DNA from: CBDEFX01 sp965237635
Lineage (GTDB): Bacteria; Chloroflexota; Dehalococcoidia; Lucifugimonadales; CAUZJF01
Assembly: GCA_965237635.1 (NCBI GenBank)
Contig: CBDEFX010000002.1
Span: forward strand, 372,001 to 436,000
DNA length: 64,000 nt
Direction of reading: 5' to 3'
Below are positions 18,511-26,956 of this stretch, in pieces; position 1 is the first letter of the stretch; every line of letters begins with the position of its first letter. A model generated the notes under the pieces. The model did no database searches, had not been told where the DNA came from, and worked only from the letters and a program-made list of their open reading frames with translations. Position numbers and translations under genes: made by a program.

Positions 18511-18742
18511 ATGAAAGGGTTAGGTCGCCAAGAAGGGCAGACTATAGAGCAAGGGGCTCCCATGCGCGGGCCCCTTGCTTTCCTACGTGGAGTTGACGGC
18601 GGCGGCGGCGTTGCCAGGGACGAGATGCATCCTCAAGCCGGTGCTGAACGGAACGCTGACATCGTCAAACGGAAAGAACGGGGCCTGACGGACTCGTTGG
18701 TTGGCAACGCCGTCGTGGACCTCGTTCATAACCGGCTGTGCC
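18511..18742. repeat. PhyH downstream repeat, unit 2
   Basis: Copy of 15565-15794 located after the third phyH gene. It includes the hairpin AGCAAGGGGCTCCC/GGGCCCCTTGCTTT at 18548-18580. A 48-codon frame (18583-18729, minus) exists here, but in unit 1 its start codon is changed. Confidence 0.8.
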
Positions 18743-19453
18743 TCAGCGGGCGTCGTAAACCGCTTCCTTCAGAAACGACAGCATCCGCATCCGCTTCGGC
18801 GTTGCGTCTTGAAACAGCTCGGGCGTGTAGAACGGGTTGCGGGAGACGTAGTTCGAAGTTAGGTACTCTTCCTGCTCCGGCGTCCGAGGCTTCTGGACGT
18901 AGTTTATGTTTATACTGCGCCGGTCCTGGCTGTCGCCGACGGCGGCGTGGTAGACCTTGATGTTAAAGATGACCGCGTCGCCCGGGTCTGATTCCATTGC
19001 GATCGCGGCAGGCCAAGCGGCGAAGTCCCCGTCCCTCGCCCTCACCCCTCCGTACCACCGCTCCATCCGTTCACGTATCGGTGTAAAATGCGTACCCGGC
19101 AGCATACTCAAGCAGCCCGTGTTCGCACGGACTGGATCGAGAAAGAAGACCAGTTGTACAAGGGTCTGGCCGTCCAGCGCCACGCTGTCCCACGGGACAC
19201 CGCCGTTGGCCGCCCCCGCATTCACCGCAATGTCGTCTTCCTCCGGCAGCGGCTCATCTCCGAACAGGTTCCGATGATAGTAGGCCACACGGGAGGAGCC
19301 AGAGAAGACGTTATGCTTCTCTTCAAGCTCGCCGTTCCGCCCAAGGTCTATGACCGCGCGTATGCCGTAATCTCGTGCGGCCTGGGTAGGTCGTATTAAC
19401 CCGCTATATAGATAGTTGATGTCACCTCTGGCACGAACCGCCTGAAAACTCAT
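18743..19453 (-). CDS. Chimeric protein: phosphatase-like N-terminus fused to a PhyH C-terminus lacking the iron HxD
   Basis: 236 residues from ATG 19453 (GGAGAGGG upstream). Residues 1-80 (DINYLYSGLIRPTQAARDYG, IRAVIDLGRNGELEE) resemble the start of tyrosine-phosphatase-type (Y_phosphatase3-like) proteins. From about residue 83 on (GGVPWDSVALDG) it is PhyH copy 4-like up to the usual C-terminus. The junction deletes the His-His of the HHD motif (paralogue PWHHDSVALEG becomes PWDSVALDG), so iron cannot bind normally. The phosphatase catalytic loop is also absent. The frame is open and has a good ribosome site, but the product is probably not a working dioxygenase. Confidence 0.75.
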   Translation of the reverse strand: MSFQAVRARGDINYLYSGLIRPTQAARDYGIRAVIDLGRNGELEEKHNVFSGSSRVAYYHRNLFGDEPLPEEDDIAVNAGAANGGVPWDSVALDGQTLVQLVFFLDPVRANTGCLSMLPGTHFTPIRERMERWYGGVRARDGDFAAWPAAIAMESDPGDAVIFNIKVYHAAVGDSQDRRSININYVQKPRTPEQEEYLTSNYVSRNPFYTPELFQDATPKRMRMLSFLKEAVYDAR

Positions 19454-19716
19454 TTACCCTCTCCACTACACAAGAACAGAAAAGGGTCGGGCTCTTGACA
19501 GCGAGTTGCTTGGGTAGGCTCCGCAACGCACCGCCTGCGCCAGGTTGGCAATCGCCCACTCGCAACCTCAGGACGCCGACAGATGGTGTGAGCTTGATGG
19601 TATGAATGACAGCCTTCGTGAGTGCTGCTATGATGGCTCTCGTTCCGCATCGTACCTTGCTTGGGTCCAGGCATTCTCCCAACGGCCAACGAGAGATGTC
19701 TAACAGGAGGTCTGAA

Positions 19717-21630
19717 ATGACGAGGTCAGGTGGCCGGCTTGTGCCCGCCCCTGAGTTACCGGCGTATCAGGGCCAACGGTACCAGGCAGAGGTGCCCGAT
19801 ACCCTGGACCTGGCCGATAGGGCGGCCCTTGCCTTGAACGGTATCGGCGGGACCATCGACCCAGACGGCGACTACCAGATGTACTTCGAGCTCTATTGCA
19901 ACACCAATCCGCCGTACATGCTGCACGGAGGGTCAGATACCTCCTGCATGCCCAAGTTCGCCATCTCTCTGCCCCTTATGCGCGTCGCCTCTGGCAGTGA
20001 CCGGTACCTGGACATTGAGCAGGGTCTGTTCGACACGCTGGCTAGCTGGATCTCCGAGGACGACGGACTCTGGTACTCGGTGTATAGCCCCAAACGGCCG
20101 TGGCACGTCCGGTGGCACATGTCGAAAGACTATGAGCACAAGACTGAAGACGCCGCTCAGGTCTTGTCGATGGGCGCGGTGATGCTGGCGTTGCTGGTCC
20201 GCCAGCAGATGGATGGAGACCAGGCCTGGGAACCGGTGCTGAAGGCGATGGCCCGCGGACTCGAGAGGATCGCCATCAAGAAGGATGACTACGCCTATTA
20301 CCCGGACGGTGGATTCGGCGCGGCCTTCACCTACCCCAGGTCCGGGTGGCTCAAGACCGACGAGCCAGCCAGCGAACACGAGGGAGGGGAGCAGAGCATT
20401 CTGGCCTATCAGGGCTACCAGCTCCGGGCCTTGTCACAGTGGGCAGCCCGCACCGGGGACGAGCAGGCGCTAGAATTCGCCGGCAAGCTGGCGCGGTTCA
20501 TCATGAAGCCCAAGTTCTGGGGTGGTGTCTCCGACCCTATCCTGTCCAGCGGCAAGGAGCGGGGCCACGTGGACAGTCACTTCCATGGCCGGTCCGTATC
20601 GCTCCGCGGGCTGCTGGAGTATGGCCTGGTCGTCGGCGACCCACACATCTGCGACTTCGTGCGCACGTCCTACGAGTACATGCGCTCCTTTGGCATACCG
20701 GAGATCGGATTTATTCCGGTTTTCATGCCTGACGATATGGAGCCCAACCTGGACCGCTACATGGAGGGATGTTTTCTGGGAGACTACGCCGCTCTGGCCT
20801 TGAAGCTCTCACAGGCCGCCTACGGCGACTATTGGGAAGACGCCGACCGGTTGGTCCGCAACCAGATGGCAGAAAGCCAGCTGGTAGACCGGGGCCTTCT
20901 GGAGCAGATCGTCGCCAACTCGCCCCGGCGCCCTCCGGGCTCCGACTACAACTTGTGGACCAGAGACCAGCGACGCCATTTTCAGACCGCATCGGGCATC
21001 GAGTATACGGGAGACGATGTCCTCGACCGCGTCCTGGGCACATTTCCCGGGATCCAGGGTGTAACATCGGTGGACTTCCCCTGGGTGATGCAGTGCTGTA
21101 CGGGAAACGCTACCAGCGGCATCTACTATGTTTGGGAGTCCATCACTCGCTGTGAGGGAGACCACGCGCAGGTGAACCTATTTCTCAATCGCGCGGCGCC
21201 TTGGTTGGATATCGACAGCTGGCTGCCGTATGAGGGCCGGGTGGTCATCAAGAATAAGACGGCGCGCCGCATCTCCGTGCGCATCCCACCCTGGGTCCAG
21301 CGATCACGGCTCGAGAGCCGAGTCAACGGAGAGGCACATCGACCAGGGTGGGTAAGCAGCTACGCGGTGTACGACGACCTGGCACCTGGGAACGAGATAG
21401 ACCTCAGATTCCCGGTGACCAGCCAGACCATCACTCGCACCGCACACTCGGGAACGCCCGACGAGACCGTGTATGCTATCCACACACGGGTGAACACGGT
21501 CCTGGACATATCCCCGCGAGATCACTCTCCCCGAAGCTATCCATTCTACCGGCGTCAGCATATGAACGCGGACGTGGCTCCCATGAAGACTGTGACGCGG
21601 TTCGCTGCCCCCATCGTACCTGAGTGGTAG
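19717..21630 (+). CDS. GH127-like (DUF1680-type) glycoside hydrolase
   Basis: 637 residues from ATG 19717, chosen for the AGGAGG at 19705-19710. The frame is open further upstream to 19606. The protein has an alpha/alpha-barrel-type middle (SILAYQGYQLRALSQWAART, HVDSHFHGRSVSLRGLLEYG) and a C-terminal beta region. It also has a Cys pair in VMQCCTGNATSG like the CC-x-x-N site of the beta-L-arabinofuranosidase family GH127. No signal peptide is seen, so it is probably cytoplasmic. It is divergently oriented from the PhyH chimera. The substrate is unknown, perhaps an L-sugar-containing glycan. Confidence 0.65.
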   Translation: MTRSGGRLVPAPELPAYQGQRYQAEVPDTLDLADRAALALNGIGGTIDPDGDYQMYFELYCNTNPPYMLHGGSDTSCMPKFAISLPLMRVASGSDRYLDIEQGLFDTLASWISEDDGLWYSVYSPKRPWHVRWHMSKDYEHKTEDAAQVLSMGAVMLALLVRQQMDGDQAWEPVLKAMARGLERIAIKKDDYAYYPDGGFGAAFTYPRSGWLKTDEPASEHEGGEQSILAYQGYQLRALSQWAARTGDEQALEFAGKLARFIMKPKFWGGVSDPILSSGKERGHVDSHFHGRSVSLRGLLEYGLVVGDPHICDFVRTSYEYMRSFGIPEIGFIPVFMPDDMEPNLDRYMEGCFLGDYAALALKLSQAAYGDYWEDADRLVRNQMAESQLVDRGLLEQIVANSPRRPPGSDYNLWTRDQRRHFQTASGIEYTGDDVLDRVLGTFPGIQGVTSVDFPWVMQCCTGNATSGIYYVWESITRCEGDHAQVNLFLNRAAPWLDIDSWLPYEGRVVIKNKTARRISVRIPPWVQRSRLESRVNGEAHRPGWVSSYAVYDDLAPGNEIDLRFPVTSQTITRTAHSGTPDETVYAIHTRVNTVLDISPRDHSPRSYPFYRRQHMNADVAPMKTVTRFAAPIVPEW

Positions 21631-21803
21631 GCGGAGATAGGCCTCGGGCGAACCAGGAAGGACGTTCCTTTAGGCTTTCATCAGCAAGGCGGTCTTCTCG
21701 GCTCCCCAACTGTCCCACTTGAGCTGATTGATAACAGGCTCGTCATCTCAGTCTCAGGAAGTCCAAGATCGCCCGGAGCGCCAGGTTTACCAGGCAGCCG
21801 GCG

Positions 21804-22673
21804 CTAGAGCTGGATCGAAGCCGGCCCACGGCCGAACGCGTAGTAGTCGTGGGCGATCCTGTCCTCGTAAACCCTGACGACCCGGTAGCCCGATGGGTCA
21901 TTGCCCAGCGGATACCCCACTGGCCCGGTCGCTACCATCAGCATTTTTCCGTATCGCGCGTAATTGTTGCGGTGCCAGTGCCCCGCAAATACGGCGCTGA
22001 CTTCATATTTCTCCATCAGGCCCAGAACAACCCTCCTGCGCTCTGGAGGGAGCACCAGACCTCGCTCACTTTCCACGTCTTCCTCCGGGTCCCTAACGAA
22101 GAAGGGGTGATGGGAGAACACGACGATATGCCCGCTGCCACGCCTCTGGGCCGCTGACAATTCTTCCTCCAGGAAACGGAGTTGCGCTTCCCACTCTCCC
22201 GGCACCTCGTCGGGCGTGTGCATTACAGTGCTGTTCACAACGACGAAACTGACGCCATTGTGCTCGAATGAGTAGTAGTCCGGCCCGAAGACCTGCCGGT
22301 AACGGTCCATCGTCTCCGGCGTCGGAAGGTGCCCGCCCACCCCCAAGTCGTGGTTGCCAGAGACCCAGTACATGGGGATGCCGGGTTCCAGCTTCGCCGC
22401 GATGCGGTGCGCCTCGTCTGCCTGCGCCTTGCTGTCCCAGTTCGTAACTATGTCCCCGCACGTCACCACGAAGTCAGAGCGCAGCCGGTTGGCCTCGGAC
22501 ACTGCCTCTTCGAACAGCTCGGTCTCCCGGTCGAACCCCTCGATCTTGGGCGCCATCTGCACTTTGTACCCGCGGGCCAGGCTCTCGGCGATCTCCTCCT
22601 CAGTCAGGCCGCTGAGGTGGGCGTACGTGCCGAACTGTGGGTCGGCAAGCTGTATGAAGTGGAACGGTTCCAT
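21804..22673 (-). CDS. Calcineurin-type metallophosphoesterase
   Basis: 289 residues with the five metal motifs in order: IQLADPQFG (DxQ in place of DxH), CGDIV, SGNHD, SHHPF and AGHWHRNN. The DPQ variant and spacing resemble CPPED1-like phosphoesterases. No signal peptide. It probably hydrolyses a phosphoester of unknown identity in the cytoplasm. It is transcribed towards the GH127-like gene, with about 170 bp between the two stop codons. Confidence 0.88.
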   Translation of the reverse strand: MEPFHFIQLADPQFGTYAHLSGLTEEEIAESLARGYKVQMAPKIEGFDRETELFEEAVSEANRLRSDFVVTCGDIVTNWDSKAQADEAHRIAAKLEPGIPMYWVSGNHDLGVGGHLPTPETMDRYRQVFGPDYYSFEHNGVSFVVVNSTVMHTPDEVPGEWEAQLRFLEEELSAAQRRGSGHIVVFSHHPFFVRDPEEDVESERGLVLPPERRRVVLGLMEKYEVSAVFAGHWHRNNYARYGKMLMVATGPVGYPLGNDPSGYRVVRVYEDRIAHDYYAFGRGPASIQL

Positions 22674-22726
22674 TACAAGAGACCCCCGTATGTGACGGCA
22701 CTTTCTTCTACACAGCGCCTGGACCT

Positions 22727-23111
22727 ATGAGAGCGAGCGCGTGGTGGCTGAAAGTCAAGCATGTGCAGTGGCAGGAGTTCGTGATTGTAGGCTATACGGC
22801 AGGCTCTGGAGCCACCTACGGAAGGCCGCTACCTCACGGCGCTGTGGTCTTGGGATACCGCGAAGGGGAACAGCTAAAGTACGCAGGTCGCGTTGGAAGT
22901 GGGTTCGATCAACCCACCCTTGTGCTTTTGCGAGAAGCATTGCAGCAGTTGCGGTCAGACTCGTCGCCCTTTCAGCAGACCTCAGCCACGGAGAGGCGTA
23001 GCACGACGTGGGTACACCCGAATTGGTAGCCAAAGTGAAGTACGCCGAGTTGACTAGGTATGGCATCCTGAGAGCACCTGTCTTTATGGGTCTCGGTCCC
23101 AGGGAACATTA
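22727..23111 (+). pseudogene. ATP-dependent DNA ligase (LigD-type) C-terminal fragment, frameshifted
   Basis: Starts within the ligase domain: WWLKVKHVQWQEFVIVGYT is the end of the nucleotidyltransferase domain, and VVLGYREGEQLKYAGRVGSG plus SSPF belong to the OB fold. The open frame stops after STTWVHPNW at 23029. One missing base there, when restored, continues as LVAKVKYAELTRYGILRAPV to a stop near 23111, which is the normal LigD-type ending. The N-terminal catalytic lysine region is absent. It is a relic of an NHEJ-type or LigD-like ligase. Confidence 0.8.
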
Positions 23112-23262
23112 GCTTCGCCTCTTGCAGTAGGCAGACCATGACAGCTACCTGCTCCCACCCCTACGCGAACGCTAATCCGTGGGGTGAAGAAGGGCAGCCA
23201 TTCCCGCTCCTCTTCCATGAGATATCGCAGCAATGGTCGCCAAGATCATGACGGGCTGTGCC

Positions 23263-24027
23263 TCAGCGGGCGTCGTAACACGCTTCCTTCAGAAACGACA
23301 GCATCCGCATCCGCCTCGGCGTTGCGTCTTCAAATAGCTCCGGCGTGTAGGGCGGGTTGTCGTACCCGTACATCGACTTGAGGTACTCCTCCTGCTCAGG
23401 CGTCCGCAGATTCTGGATGTAGTTGATGTTTATACTGCGCCGATGCTGGTCCTCGCCCAAGGCGGCGTGGTAGACCTTGATGTTAAAGATCGCCGCGTCG
23501 CCGGGGTCTGATTCCAGTGCGATTGCGGCAGGCCAGGCGGCGAAGTCCCCGTCCATTCCCCTTGCCCCTCCGTACCACCGCTCCATCCGGTCACGTACCG
23601 GTGTAAAATGCGTACCCGGCAGCATACTCAAGCAGCCCGTGTTCGCACGGACTGGATCGAGAAAGAAGACCACTTTCAGATGGGTCATGCCCTCCAGCGC
23701 AACACTGTCGTGGTGCCATGGCGTCCCACGCCAATAATGGTGTCCTTCTGCATGCCAAAAGACGAAATCCTCCCCGAGCAACTCCTCGACGACTTCGGTG
23801 ATTCTCTCGTCGTCCAATAGGCCGTGATACACGGCCGGGTTGTGCCGGTAGAACGGTGAGACCGCGTGCCCCTGCGGGGCGCGCTGCCACGGGACACCGC
23901 CGTTGGCCTTGGTCATCGTCTCGTCGAAGGCGTCTATGTAGAGCTGCATCTCGTCCGACGGGATCAAGTCCTTCAGGAGAAGGAATCCGAATGTTTCAAA
24001 TTCGTGCTTCTGTTGTTCTGTCAGCAC
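23263..24027 (-). CDS. Phytanoyl-CoA dioxygenase (PhyH) family protein, copy 4
   Basis: 254 residues from ATG 24027. Full-length family member with the iron ligands HHD in GTPWHHDSVALEG and His in VYHAALGEDQHRR, and the shared ending MRMLSFLKEACYDAR. It is closest to the C-terminal half of the chimeric copy 3 (DPVRANTGCLSMLPGTHFTP, GGARGMDGDFAAWPAA), suggesting that copies 3 and 4 come from one duplication. It stands alone, with the ligase relic downstream and IS1380 copy B upstream. The 282 bp to that IS hold no gene. Confidence 0.88.
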   Translation of the reverse strand: MLTEQQKHEFETFGFLLLKDLIPSDEMQLYIDAFDETMTKANGGVPWQRAPQGHAVSPFYRHNPAVYHGLLDDERITEVVEELLGEDFVFWHAEGHHYWRGTPWHHDSVALEGMTHLKVVFFLDPVRANTGCLSMLPGTHFTPVRDRMERWYGGARGMDGDFAAWPAAIALESDPGDAAIFNIKVYHAALGEDQHRRSININYIQNLRTPEQEEYLKSMYGYDNPPYTPELFEDATPRRMRMLSFLKEACYDAR

Positions 24028-24309
24028 CGCTCGCCTCCTAATTAGCCGACATTCCCCATATCAAGCTACCTGGACCCAGGCAACGCACCATGCTCGACGA
24101 GAGCCATAGTAGTATCACTCACGGATGCCGTCAACCATCCAATCAAGCTCACAAAACCATCCGGCGTCGTGAGTTAACAGCCGCTAAGCAACGGAGGCAG
24201 CGTTCACCACAGCATGGCGCTTTTCGGGTCGCCTTGGATAGCGGCGTAGCTCTTTTGTTGCAGCTAACCAGTCACAGCTAGCGGAGACTCCCTCAACGTT
24301 ATCGCTAAG

Positions 24310-26028
24310 CCCGAATCCACCGAAGGACACCGATGGACGGCGTGAGGAAAGCGGAAGGGGGGTGAGGGAGCTACAGGGGAAATAGCCTGGGTTCCATTTG
24401 GGGTAGGGAGGTCGGCGGACGGTCTTCATCGCCGCACAGGGGCCCCTATGGCCGTCTGCGGGAGCTGCGATGCGCGGGATGGCGAGAGAATACGCAGCAG
24501 GGAACTCTCTCGGACCGGGCTGGCACGAGTCTGCGGGGATCTTCGGTTGTCCGGTGGGTGGGTCGGTCGCCGACGGTGCCGTCAGGCCGGGAGTGGAATG
24601 GCTCGCAGCCGGGCCAAGGCGCGGCTGAACTTCTCAGCCCAAGGCCAGCGATCCGGAAGATGCAGGGTCAACCGGCGTGCCGAGCGGGTGAGCCGTCCGG
24701 CCAGGGAGAAGAACCGCCGCCGGAGGGTTTTGGTGGTGGCTATCCGCTCTCCCAGACCGATCCGCGCCGTCCAGCGGGCCAGGTTGTGGGCCATCGTCTG
24801 GACGGCCAGCCAGGCGCCGTTGGCGGCGAAGCGGCCCGAGGGGAGATGGTTCAGCCCGACGCCGTACTTGAGGTCGCGTATGGTATTCTCGATCTCGGCG
24901 TGGCGGCGATGGTCAGCCTCCAGTTCGAGCAACTCCCCGTCTCGGTCGGTGATGAAGCCATGATAGCTGTATTTGGCGAAGAGGGCCAGTTGGGAACCGG
25001 GCGTCGGCTTCACCCGCCGGACGATGAGCCGTACCGGCGCGGCGTCCGCCTCGGCCTGGAAGGGGGTGCAGGTGGTCTCGGCCACATCGGCGGCACCGTC
25101 CATCCAGTAAGGAATCGGCGTCCAGGCATCTTCGGGTATCGCCTCGATGAGATTGTGCAGGCTTTTGTGCTGGCGGATGGTGATGGAGAAGCGGACATCC
25201 ATCTTGCGGCAGACGGATACCACGCCATGAGTGTAGAACCCGCTGTCGGCCCGTAGCGTGAGTCGTCCGTTGGCCCCGGCGTAGCGCACCCGTCCCACCG
25301 TCTCCCGCAGGAAGTGGGCGGCGCCGCGGGCGGTGTTGGCCCGGCCCTCGCGCAGCCGGGACATCAGCACGTCTCCGGTGCCGGCGGCGATGGCCAGCAG
25401 CGGGTGGTAGCCCCGCTTGCCGGTATAGCCGTGGTGGCGGGCGCCCTCCTTGGCCAGTCCGTAGGTCTCGCAGATGGTGGAGTCCAGGTCAATGGTCAGG
25501 GGCCCGTCGCCGGGTCCCGCCCCGGCCTGCCAAGCCCGGGCCAGCAACTCGCGGCTCACCCGGTCGAGTTGACGGACGTGGCCCCACCGGAAGCTGCGCA
25601 GGAAGGTGCCCAGGGTGGATGGCGCCTTGACCGTGCCGCCCAGGGTGCAGGCCGTCCCCCCGGTGCGCAACACATCGGCGTCGTCAATGCAGTCGCCCCC
25701 AGCCAGCGCAGACGCCACCAGCGTCATCATCTTGTCGCTCGTGTTCGCCCGCCCCGGGGCATCGCCCAGGTCGAGGCGCTGCCGGACGAGTTCGGGCAGG
25801 CCGAGGTGCCGCGCCAGGGTGGCCGGAAGGAGCAGCCCGGCATTGGCCACCAAGCGGCGGTCGTCGAAGGTGATTTGGATCCGGTCGGGGTGGTTGCGTG
25901 GCAGCATCTACTGGGTGCTCCTTTTCCGGGGTCGTTTTTTTGCTACAAAACCATTATCCCAGAAGCACAGGAGCGCCTTCTTGCCGCCTCAGGACGCTAA
26001 CCCGACGCCCTCCTTCGGTGGATTCGGG
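24310..26028 (-). mobile_element. IS1380-family insertion sequence, copy B
   Basis: 1719 bp, same ends as copy A, flanked by the 5-bp target duplication CTAAG (24305-24309 and 26029-26033). Transposase on the minus strand. Confidence 0.95.
24582..25907 (-). CDS. IS1380-family transposase (copy B)
   Basis: 441 residues, nearly identical to copies A, D and E, with catalytic Asp in IDLDSTICE, Asp in LRADSGFY and Glu in HAEIENTIRDLK. It shares with copy D the HPLLAIAAG and ENTIRD variants, so B and D are the closest pair. The frame appears intact. Confidence 0.93.
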   Translation of the reverse strand: MLPRNHPDRIQITFDDRRLVANAGLLLPATLARHLGLPELVRQRLDLGDAPGRANTSDKMMTLVASALAGGDCIDDADVLRTGGTACTLGGTVKAPSTLGTFLRSFRWGHVRQLDRVSRELLARAWQAGAGPGDGPLTIDLDSTICETYGLAKEGARHHGYTGKRGYHPLLAIAAGTGDVLMSRLREGRANTARGAAHFLRETVGRVRYAGANGRLTLRADSGFYTHGVVSVCRKMDVRFSITIRQHKSLHNLIEAIPEDAWTPIPYWMDGAADVAETTCTPFQAEADAAPVRLIVRRVKPTPGSQLALFAKYSYHGFITDRDGELLELEADHRRHAEIENTIRDLKYGVGLNHLPSGRFAANGAWLAVQTMAHNLARWTARIGLGERIATTKTLRRRFFSLAGRLTRSARRLTLHLPDRWPWAEKFSRALARLRAIPLPA

Positions 26029-26165
26029 CTAAGCCGTGCAGAGGGAGTTATGTACTGGGGTGGCGCAACCCGCGCTCGGTGCTAAGCTTCAGGACGCGTT
26101 CGACCTGCTGGAAGCGAAGCGACCGGGCGCGGTGCGACCTTGGCTCCCGATTCACCCCTCGTTGC

Positions 26166-26384
26166 CTATTCCTCGCCTTGCCCGCTACCTAACGCCTTCA
26201 GCCGCTGGCTGTTGGCCATCTCCCGTATCCGCTCCAGGACCCTAACTGCCGTATCGTCCACCTCGTGGGCCACGTCGCCATATTTTTCCTTACGCAACGC
26301 CTTGAGCATGAAGATCAGCAGTATGTCCGAGCCACGGGGCCCTTGGGGTCGCGCTGTCGCACGGCGACGCAGGCGCCGCGACAT
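26166..26384 (-). CDS. Possible small hypothetical protein
   Basis: 72 residues with a basic N-terminus and a helical part (ILLIFMLKALRKEKYGDVAH, VDDTAVRVLERIREMANSQR). The composition is protein-like, but no family is recognised and it overlaps the amidohydrolase relic on the other strand. Weak call. Confidence 0.3.
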   Translation of the reverse strand: MSRRLRRRATARPQGPRGSDILLIFMLKALRKEKYGDVAHEVDDTAVRVLERIREMANSQRLKALGSGQGEE

Positions 26385-26810
26385 GGCCTACCTACCGCGA
26401 GACAATCATCGATCGATCCCGGACGCGGGTGCGTCTCGCCATCAGCGCCGCCGTAAAGGGCGAGTACGAGGATAGGGGATGCTTGATTCTCTCGTAAAAA
26501 GTCTGTGTAGGTCGAATTAGAACAAACGTACCCACACCTGGGTACAATATACAGTCTCTGTTCCGTACACTACCCCAACATACGGTAGCGCGCAGATGTG
26601 CTAAATCGCTGGAACTTCCTCAAAACGGGTTTTTACGAGGGAATCATGCTTCGTGAACCTCGATGAGGTGGACGTAGACGCCTGCGTCGCGGCCATAGAG
26701 GATGGAGACGAGCATATCTGGGGGATCGCCGCGAACTTCATGGCGAGGTCTTGCGGTGACAACGCCCCCCGGGAGATCATGAGCAGGACCCTCGCCGGTC
26801 CGCTTTCACT
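26360..26810 (+). pseudogene. Dihydroorotase-like amidohydrolase fragment split by MITE copy 2
   Basis: Before the MITE the frame reads DAGAATWPTYRETIIDRSRT and RVRLAISAAVKGEYEDRGC. After it the frame reads VNLDEVDVDACVAAIEDGDE, HIWGIAANFMARSCGDNAPR. Removing the 161-bp element and one ATGCTT gives an uninterrupted GGA-TGC-TTC-GTG-AAC junction, so this was one gene. The segments match the middle of amidohydrolase/deacetylase metalloenzymes. Both the metal-binding N-terminus and the C-terminus are missing; similarity ends near 26810. Confidence 0.65.
26485..26645. mobile_element. 161-bp MITE, copy 2
   Basis: Terminal inverted repeats GATTCTCTCGTAAAAA and GATTCCCTCGTAAAAA (right end, complemented), with 6-bp target repeat ATGCTT at 26479-26484 and 26646-26651. 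It contains the internal hairpin GTACCCA-CACC-TGGGTAC. Nearly identical to copy 3 and non-coding. Confidence 0.95.
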
Positions 26811-26956
26811 TCGCCTCACGTCACCAGGCTTACGCTTCTCGCCGTTGTAGATTGACAGCGTTCTGGTGCGCCGATACAATTCCTGGCGCCAAGGATGGCC
26901 GCCCGAAACTCTGAGTGGGTGGTGTCGGAACTGCGTAGCGCCGAGAACGAGGGCTC

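Noticed and set aside
18583..18729. 48-codon frame downstream of phyH copy 3, also partly readable after copy 1
   Set aside because: Most differences between the two copies change amino acids and the start codon is lost in copy 1, so it does not behave like a conserved gene.
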